A DNA stretch of 47,917 nucleotides from an uncultured Porphyromonadaceae bacterium. Lineage in GTDB: Bacteria; Bacteroidota; Bacteroidia; Bacteroidales; Muribaculaceae. The notes beneath the pieces are model-generated. The model did no database searches and was not told where the DNA came from. It worked only from the letters and a program-made list of their open reading frames with translations. The translations under genes and the position numbers were made by a program. Positions 42,832 to 47,917 of the stretch are shown here, piece after piece. Each line of letters opens with the position of its first letter. Position 1 is the first letter of the stretch. The DNA lies in the NCBI GenBank assembly GCA_900540205.1, contig UQER01000021.1, forward strand, positions 1 to 47,917, given 5' to 3'.

Positions 42832-43767
42832 TCAGAGAGCGGCCTTGAGGGCTTCGTTGGTTTTGTGAACGGCTTCGGCGCTCTTGTGGAAGAGGGCTTT
42901 CTCCTCGTCGTTGAGGTCGAACTCAACGATTTTCTCGATACCGTTGCGGCCGATGATGGCGGGAACACCGATGCAGAGGTCGCTTTCACCGTATTCACCG
43001 TCGAGCAGGCAGGAGCAGGAGATGAGTTTCTTCTGGTCGTGGAGCACTGCGGCAACCATCTGGGCCGAAGCTGCACCGGGAGCATACCATGCCGATGTGC
43101 CGAGGAGTTTGGTGAGTGTGGCGCCGCCTACCATGGTGTCGGCTGCCACTTTGGCAAGCTGGTCGGCGGGGATGAGGCTCGATGCGGGCAGGCCGCGGTA
43201 AGCTGCGAAGCGGGTAAGGGGAATCATGGTGGTGTCGCCGTGCCCGCCGATCACGATGCCTTCAACTTCGGTTGCGTTGGCGTTCAGGGCCAGGCTGAGG
43301 AAGTATTTGAAGCGTGCGCTGTCCAGTGCGCCGCCCATGCCGATGATGCGGTTTTTGGGCAGACCGGAGATTTTGTGAATCAGGTAGGTCATGGTGTCCA
43401 TGGGGTTGGCCACGCAGATGATGATGGCGTTGGGCGAGTGAGCGAGCACGTTGTCGGTCACGGACTTTACAATCTTTGCGTTCACGCCGATGAGTTCTTC
43501 GCGTGTCATGCCAGGTTTGCGGGGCACGCCCGATGTGATAACCACAACGTCGGAGTTGTTGGTCATGGTGTAGTCGTTGGTCACACCGGTCAGACGGGTC
43601 TGAAGATGGAGGATGTTGGCGGTCTGCATGATGTCCATGGCCTTGCCTTCCGACACGCCTTCCTTGATGTCGATGAGAACAACTTCGTCGGCAATCTGTG
43701 AGGTTACAAGCACATTGGCGGTGGTGGCGCCCACGTTACCGGCGCCCACAACTGTTACTTTTGACAT
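42832..43767 (-). CDS. mdh: Malate dehydrogenase
   Basis: A 311-residue NAD-dependent malate dehydrogenase of the LDH-like class (oxaloacetate + NADH to/from malate). The nucleotide loop is GAGNVGATTA (8-17). Substrate residues R83 and R89 are in GVPRKPGMTRE, D149/R152 in GGALDSARF and the catalytic H176 in IGGHGDTT. In Bacteroidales it works in the reductive branch toward fumarate and succinate, in line with PckA in the same window. It has a perfect promoter (43820-43851) and is followed by the thioredoxin-like gene. Confidence 0.97.
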   Translation of the reverse strand: MSKVTVVGAGNVGATTANVLVTSQIADEVVLIDIKEGVSEGKAMDIMQTANILHLQTRLTGVTNDYTMTNNSDVVVITSGVPRKPGMTREELIGVNAKIVKSVTDNVLAHSPNAIIICVANPMDTMTYLIHKISGLPKNRIIGMGGALDSARFKYFLSLALNANATEVEGIVIGGHGDTTMIPLTRFAAYRGLPASSLIPADQLAKVAADTMVGGATLTKLLGTSAWYAPGAASAQMVAAVLHDQKKLISCSCLLDGEYGESDLCIGVPAIIGRNGIEKIVEFDLNDEEKALFHKSAEAVHKTNEALKAAL

Positions 43768-43819
43768 AGTTTCAAGTTGTTAGAACTGTTGATATTTAAG
43801 GTTGCTGTTTTATTGTGAG

Positions 43820-43851
43820 CAAAATTAACATTTATTCCCAACAAAACCAAA
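43820..43851 (-). promoter_or_regulatory. Promoter of mdh
   Basis: The minus strand reads TTTG (43851-43848), 20 nt, then TAATTTTG (43827-43820), a full consensus match. The leader is about 45 nt. Confidence 0.8.
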
Positions 43852-43917
43852 CTTAACCGAAAAACCTTCCCGATAGAATAAAATTTCAGGTTTGTTTAAA
43901 CCAATAGTGCATGAGTG

Positions 43918-43949
43918 TTTGTTTATGTGAAAATTAGTTATTACATTTG
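43918..43949 (+). promoter_or_regulatory. Promoter of the membrane sulfatase-like gene
   Basis: TTTG (43918-43921), 20 nt, then TACATTTG (43942-43949), a full match. It is divergent from the mdh promoter, with 66 nt between the two -33 boxes. The leader is about 105 nt. Confidence 0.7.
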
Positions 43950-44062
43950 ACTCAATTACACGTATTGACTTTAGCTGCAGCAACCCTTACAAGAGGGCGG
44001 ATTTTTGCCGTGTCATGGCGCTTGCGGCGGTTTTCGTGATATAAGAATTCATCAGCATTGAA

Positions 44063-45885
44063 ATGGGATTACATAAAAAGAAAAACATACTCGTCGGAGC
44101 CATAGGAAGGCTCATGCTTCCCGAGGCGTTGTGGACCCGGAGGTTCTTAGTCGCGTGGTTGGGATGCTTTGTCACTGTGCTTGCGTTCGACGTGTTGTGG
44201 AGCATCCAGACGCTTATGTGGGGCATGCTGCATGTGGGCACTTATGTCAACGCCATGCTGCTGGCTACGGTGCTTGCCCTTCCTGCGGTGTGCTCGCGGC
44301 GGCAGTGGCCTCAGCTCGTTGTGCTTTTGCTTGCCGATGCGGTGCTGATAGCCAACCTCATGTATTGCCGGACGTTTTTCGATGCCATCCCTCCGCAGGG
44401 CTACGGACATATCGCCGCTCAGCTTGATTTTACGTCGGTGATGTTCGACACATTCAGCTGGTTATATCTGGTGCTTCCGGTCATAGCGGTGGTTACTTTT
44501 CTGCTGATGAATCCCGGCGAAGATTCCGACGAGCCGCGTCCGAATGCGGTGTTCTACCTGTGCACCCTCGGGATGCTGGCGCTCGTGTCGGCCGTCATAG
44601 CGATGTTTTCGGGTGGGATGAGCCACCATATCGCCCAGATACGGCGTGGCTTTGCCTCGTCGGCGGTGCCTGTGATTTACACTGTGCCCGGCACGCTTGT
44701 GGCCGATGCCACTGCGGTGCAGCCTGACATCACCGGCGAGCAGCGCGACTTTGTGGCGCGCTGGGGACGCGAGCATGTGGGTTTCCGCAATGCCATGGGC
44801 GAACCGGCCGACACTCTGGTGCGGCGCGACAATCTTGTGGTGGTGTTGTGGAATTCGCTTGAATCCTGGCCCATAGGGATAAAGGTGGAAGGGAAGGAGC
44901 TTACGCCCAACCTCAACAGGGCGTTGCTCGATTCGACGCTGACAACGTTCTATGCTCCTCGTGTACTTGCCCAGACCGGAGTGGGGCGTTCCATCGACGG
45001 GCAGCTGCTTATGCTTGCCGGAATGTATCCCATGGCCGACGGCTCGTTCTCGGTGCGGCATGCCGGCAATCATTTCCACACACTGCCCGATGCCATGAAG
45101 CGCAACGGGGCAAAGACATACCTGCTTTCGGGCAGCGAGCCGTGGATGTGGAATGTGGCACGGGTGGCCAAATCGTTCGGCATTGACCATCTGGTGATGC
45201 GCGACAGCTGGAACAACTCCGAAACAATCGGCGGAAAAATATTGAGCGACAATTCGTTTATTTCGCAATCGGTGGCGCGCATGCAGCGCGGCGAGGTGTG
45301 GCCCGAAGGGGAATCCGCCTATGTGCAGCTGATGACGCACTCCACACGCGCCCCGTTCAAGATTCCTGAAGAACTGCAGACAATAGCGCTCTCTGAGGGG
45401 TATCCCCCCGTCTGCTCGACTACATGACGGCCGTTCATTACACAGACCAGGCCGTGGGGCGTCTGCTCGATTACCTGCGTCAGCGTTCCGACTGGGACCG
45501 CACCATGGTGGTGATTGTGGGCGACCGCGGGGCGCTGTCGCCGTGGCGTTCGGCTTTGCGCAGCGATGCCGCAGGCGCCAAGCTTGTGAGTTCCGAGGAG
45601 TATGTGCCGCTGTTGATCATCAATGCTCCGGTGGGTGGCTACCGCAAGGCTGTGATGGGACAGGTGGACGTGTATCCCACGCTGCTCGACCAGATGGGGC
45701 TTGACGCCGACTGGCGCGGAATGGGATTCACGGCTCTCGGCCAGCAGTCGCCGGCTTTTGCAGTCACTTCGGGAGGCCGCATCGTGGGCAATACTTCCGG
45801 CACTCCTGCCGGCCTTCCGGCTCACATCGACGGCGCCCGCGAGGCTTCCGACCTTACACTCCGATACGATCTGCTTGAGGAATAA
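44063..45885 (+). pseudogene. Membrane sulfatase-like (LTA-synthase-type) gene, frameshifted
   Basis: Two overlapping frames, 44063-45427 and 45424-45885, together encode one protein of about 607 residues. Five membrane helices (about 25-190) precede a sulfatase/LTA-synthase-like domain with NSLESWPIGIKVEGKELTPN (E267) and the nucleophile region GVGRSIDGQ (S310). The break is in a run of six C (45404-45409). One more C would join SEGYPP directly to RLLDYMTAVHYTDQAVG, as expected for the family. Two expected His residues are Arg: THSTRAPF (usually SxHxPF) and VGDRGALSP (usually GDHxG). The break could be a sequencing error, phase variation or decay. Homologs modify envelope glycans or lipids with phospho-groups; activity here is doubtful. 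Confidence 0.8.
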
Positions 45886-45917
45886 AACCGCATAAAAATT
45901 AACGAAGACGAAACTGC

Positions 45918-47360
45918 GTGTTCTGGCTATCCGAATATATTACCAACGGCTGGGTATGGTGGATTGTGAATCTGCTGTACGGCCTGACCATTCTCGGAGT
46001 GGTGGCCGTGGTGGTGAGCGAGAACCGCAATCCGGTCAAATCGCTCGCGTGGGTCACCGTGCTGCTTGTGGTGCCGCTGGTGGGACTGGTGCTGTATCTG
46101 GTGTTCGGACGCAACATCCAGAACAAGCGAATCATCTCGCGGCGCAATCGCCGCAAGCTCCGGCGTCTCACTGCGCGTCATCTCACGGATCTGCGCCACG
46201 GGCGTCCTCCGGAGTCGCTTCAGGCGCGCATCAATCTGGCTTCGGCGCTGTGCGGGTCGAACTATTACGAAGGGAACCACGCCGAGGTGTTCGACAACGG
46301 CACCGACAAGTTCAACGCCCTGCTGGCGGACATCGCCGCCGCGCAGCACTACATCAACCTGCAATATTACATTATTGTTGACGACAACATAGGCACCCGT
46401 GTGCTTTCCGCGCTCGAAGAGCGGGCGCGTGCGGGGGTCAAGGTGCGGATAATCTATGACCATGTGGGGTCGTTCAAGCTGTCGCGCAAGGCTTTACGCC
46501 GCCTGAAGGAGGCCGGTGTAGAGGCATATCCCTTCTTCAAGGTTGTGTTCCCGCCGTTCGGCACGCGCATCAACTGGCGCAATCACCGCAAGATTGCCAT
46601 CATTGACGGCACTGTGGGATATATAGGCGGCATGAATGTGGCCGACCGCTACATCGACGGCGGCAAAATGTTCCCCATGTGGCGCGACCTTCATCTGCGT
46701 GTCACCGGACCCGCTGTGGCTGCGCTGCAGCAGTCGTTTGCGGTCGATTGGAATTTCATGGGACATCCGCTGCTGGTCGACGAGATTCGTCCGGAGCGCC
46801 AGCCCCACAGCAACATCGGGATGCAGCTTGTCACCGGAGGCCCCACCACACAGTGGATGAACATGACGCTGATTTTTCAGCGGGCCATCTCCGAAGCCAA
46901 AAAATGCGTATATATCCTCACGCCCTATTTCATCCCTACCGAGGGCCTGGTTCAGACACTGCAGGTGGCGGCGCTCTCGAAGGTGGACGTGCGTCTGATT
47001 GTGCCGCGGCGCAGCGACAGCGATATGCTCCGCTGGGCCACCTGCTCGTATGTGCAGGAATGTCTGCGTGCCGGCATCAAGGTGTATTTCTATGAAAAAG
47101 GGATGCTCCACAGCAAAGCGGTGATAATCGACGATGATTTCTGCACCGTCGGGTCCACCAATTTCGACTTCCGAAGCTTCGAGCATAATTTTGAGGCCAA
47201 CATGCTCATCTATTCCACTGAATTCAATGCACGCATGAAAGCCCTGTTCATGCGTGAGCTGCACGACAGCCGCCGCATCACATCGGCCGAATGGAACCGC
47301 CGCCCATTCCTGGAAAAGGCGCTTGAATCCGTGATGCGCCTCCTCTCTCCGATTCTCTGA
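45918..47360 (+). CDS. cls: Cardiolipin synthase
   Basis: A 480-residue phospholipase-D-type cardiolipin synthase joining two phosphatidylglycerols at the inner membrane. Two N-terminal membrane helices (about 12-33 and 42-63) come before two HKD motifs, NHRKIAIIDG (H223, K225, D230) and LHSKAVIIDD (H398, K400, D405). Both are complete and each is followed by its G-G/G-S-N motif (GGMN, GSTNFD). The start is GTG at 45918; no ATG is available before the first helix. It begins 32 nt after the sulfatase-like gene and is probably co-transcribed with it. Confidence 0.95.
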   Translation: MFWLSEYITNGWVWWIVNLLYGLTILGVVAVVVSENRNPVKSLAWVTVLLVVPLVGLVLYLVFGRNIQNKRIISRRNRRKLRRLTARHLTDLRHGRPPESLQARINLASALCGSNYYEGNHAEVFDNGTDKFNALLADIAAAQHYINLQYYIIVDDNIGTRVLSALEERARAGVKVRIIYDHVGSFKLSRKALRRLKEAGVEAYPFFKVVFPPFGTRINWRNHRKIAIIDGTVGYIGGMNVADRYIDGGKMFPMWRDLHLRVTGPAVAALQQSFAVDWNFMGHPLLVDEIRPERQPHSNIGMQLVTGGPTTQWMNMTLIFQRAISEAKKCVYILTPYFIPTEGLVQTLQVAALSKVDVRLIVPRRSDSDMLRWATCSYVQECLRAGIKVYFYEKGMLHSKAVIIDDDFCTVGSTNFDFRSFEHNFEANMLIYSTEFNARMKALFMRELHDSRRITSAEWNRRPFLEKALESVMRLLSPIL

Positions 47361-47533
47361 ATTCGTGCATTATGGAATGCATGCCTGATTTATAGCTTGC
47401 TTATGAAGGCTGCGAGCGCAAATCTTCTTCCCGGCCAAGCCTTTCATATGGATAAAACCGTCGCCGCCCGCACATAAAATGGGGCTGCTTTAAAAAAAGT
47501 GGAGAGTGATGGAGGTTTTTTGAGGAAAATCGC
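47361..47533. other. Intergenic region upstream of the ferredoxin gene
   Basis: No gene was recognised. A 60-codon minus-strand frame (47444-47626) has no family features. The region holds no clear hairpin after cls. Confidence 0.5.
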
Positions 47534-47541
47534 TAAATTTG
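47534..47541 (+). promoter_or_regulatory. -7 element of the ferredoxin gene
   Basis: TAAATTTG matches the -7 consensus; there is no TTTG at the usual distance. The leader would be about 108 nt. Confidence 0.5.
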
Positions 47542-47655
47542 CAACGCAATGCATGCCGCCGGTAGCGCCATAAGGCGCATCTGTTCCGGCCGTCGCAAGG
47601 CAAAACATATAATCAAGGCAACTCAAAAATCAACTTCAATAAAATTTAAAGAAAA

Positions 47656-47826
47656 ATGGCTTACGTAATTACCGACAAATGTGTTGCTTGCGGCACATGT
47701 CTGCCCAACTGCCCCGTTGAAGCAATCTCGGAAGGCGAAATCTATGTAATCGATCCCGACACCTGCATTGAGTGTGGAACTTGCGCAGAAGTTTGCCCCA
47801 GCGAGGCTATCATCCCCGGTGAATAA
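47656..47826 (+). CDS. 2[4Fe-4S] ferredoxin
   Basis: A 56-residue bacterial-type ferredoxin carrying low-potential electrons in the cytoplasm. Two complete cluster motifs are present: C9, C12, C15 with C19, and C37, C40, C43 with C47, each as CxxCxxCxxxCP. Length is typical of clostridial-type ferredoxins. Likely partners in an anaerobic Bacteroidales are pyruvate:ferredoxin oxidoreductase and Rnf, which are not in the window. It is a stand-alone gene with a -7 box at 47534 and a terminator at 47863. Confidence 0.97.
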   Translation: MAYVITDKCVACGTCLPNCPVEAISEGEIYVIDPDTCIECGTCAEVCPSEAIIPGE

Positions 47827-47862
47827 TCCGGCGTTTTAATAGCAACACCGCATTAAAGTATC

Positions 47863-47896
47863 GAGACTGTCTAACAAGTTTGGGCAGTCTCTTTTT
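47863..47896 (+). terminator. Terminator of the ferredoxin gene
   Basis: GAGACTG (47863-47869) and CAGTCTC (47885-47891) form a 7-bp stem with a 15-nt loop, followed by five T (47892-47896). It lies 37 nt after the ferredoxin stop. Confidence 0.85.
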
Positions 47897-47917
47897 ATAT
47901 TCTAAATGGCAAAAAAA

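Overview
The window looks like a chromosomal segment of a gut-type Bacteroidales bacterium, probably Muribaculaceae or a near relative. This rests on several things seen in the sequence: a MurF-alanine racemase fusion, a GSCFA protein, DUF4105 and PD40/OmpA envelope proteins, an ATP-type PEP carboxykinase, a C-terminal type IX secretion (T9SS)-like sorting domain, and repeated Bacteroidetes-type promoters (TTTG, about 20 nt, TAnnTTTG). Most of the window is GC-rich core genome. The stretch around 13.9-15.8 kb is clearly more AT-rich and looks acquired. No rRNA, tRNA, CRISPR array, complete insertion sequence or prophage was seen.

Layout. 0-5.6 kb: an HsdR-N-like protein (-), then holA, a TPR/PD40 protein, a cstA-type transporter and a PHP phosphatase (+). 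5.6-13.9 kb: a secreted GH2 glycosidase and a 1,935-residue secreted multidomain protein (both -). 13.9-15.8 kb: an accessory island with a candidate structured RNA, an ECF sigma fragment and an AAA/DUF4143 ATPase. 16-20.7 kb: pckA, pdxA and an MscS channel (-). 20.8-33.9 kb: a tightly packed minus-strand envelope operon in the order PorE-like OmpA lipoprotein, GSCFA protein, MurF-Alr, DUF4105 protein, degenerate alkaline-phosphatase-like protein, SecA, coiled-coil membrane protein. 34-41 kb (+): acyl-CoA synthetase, CPA2 antiporter, guaA and a FucP-type MFS transporter. 41-43.8 kb (-): a PfkB kinase, a thioredoxin-like lipoprotein and malate dehydrogenase. 44-47.8 kb (+): a frameshifted membrane sulfatase-like gene, cardiolipin synthase and a small 2x[4Fe-4S] ferredoxin.

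The strongest candidate for something undescribed is at 13950-14231 on the minus strand. A consensus promoter is followed by three hairpins that tile 200 nt end to end, and the last hairpin runs into six U. An 8-bp alternative helix links hairpins 2 and 3. The element sits just upstream of the giant secreted protein, so it is either a small RNA of about 240 nt or an attenuator-like leader. Other notable points are a 21-bp perfect palindrome containing the apparent mscS start codon, two intergenic arrays with a strict 9-bp period, a phosphatase-family protein that seems to have lost its active site, and a sulfatase-like gene with both a C-tract frameshift and two His-to-Arg changes at expected metal sites.
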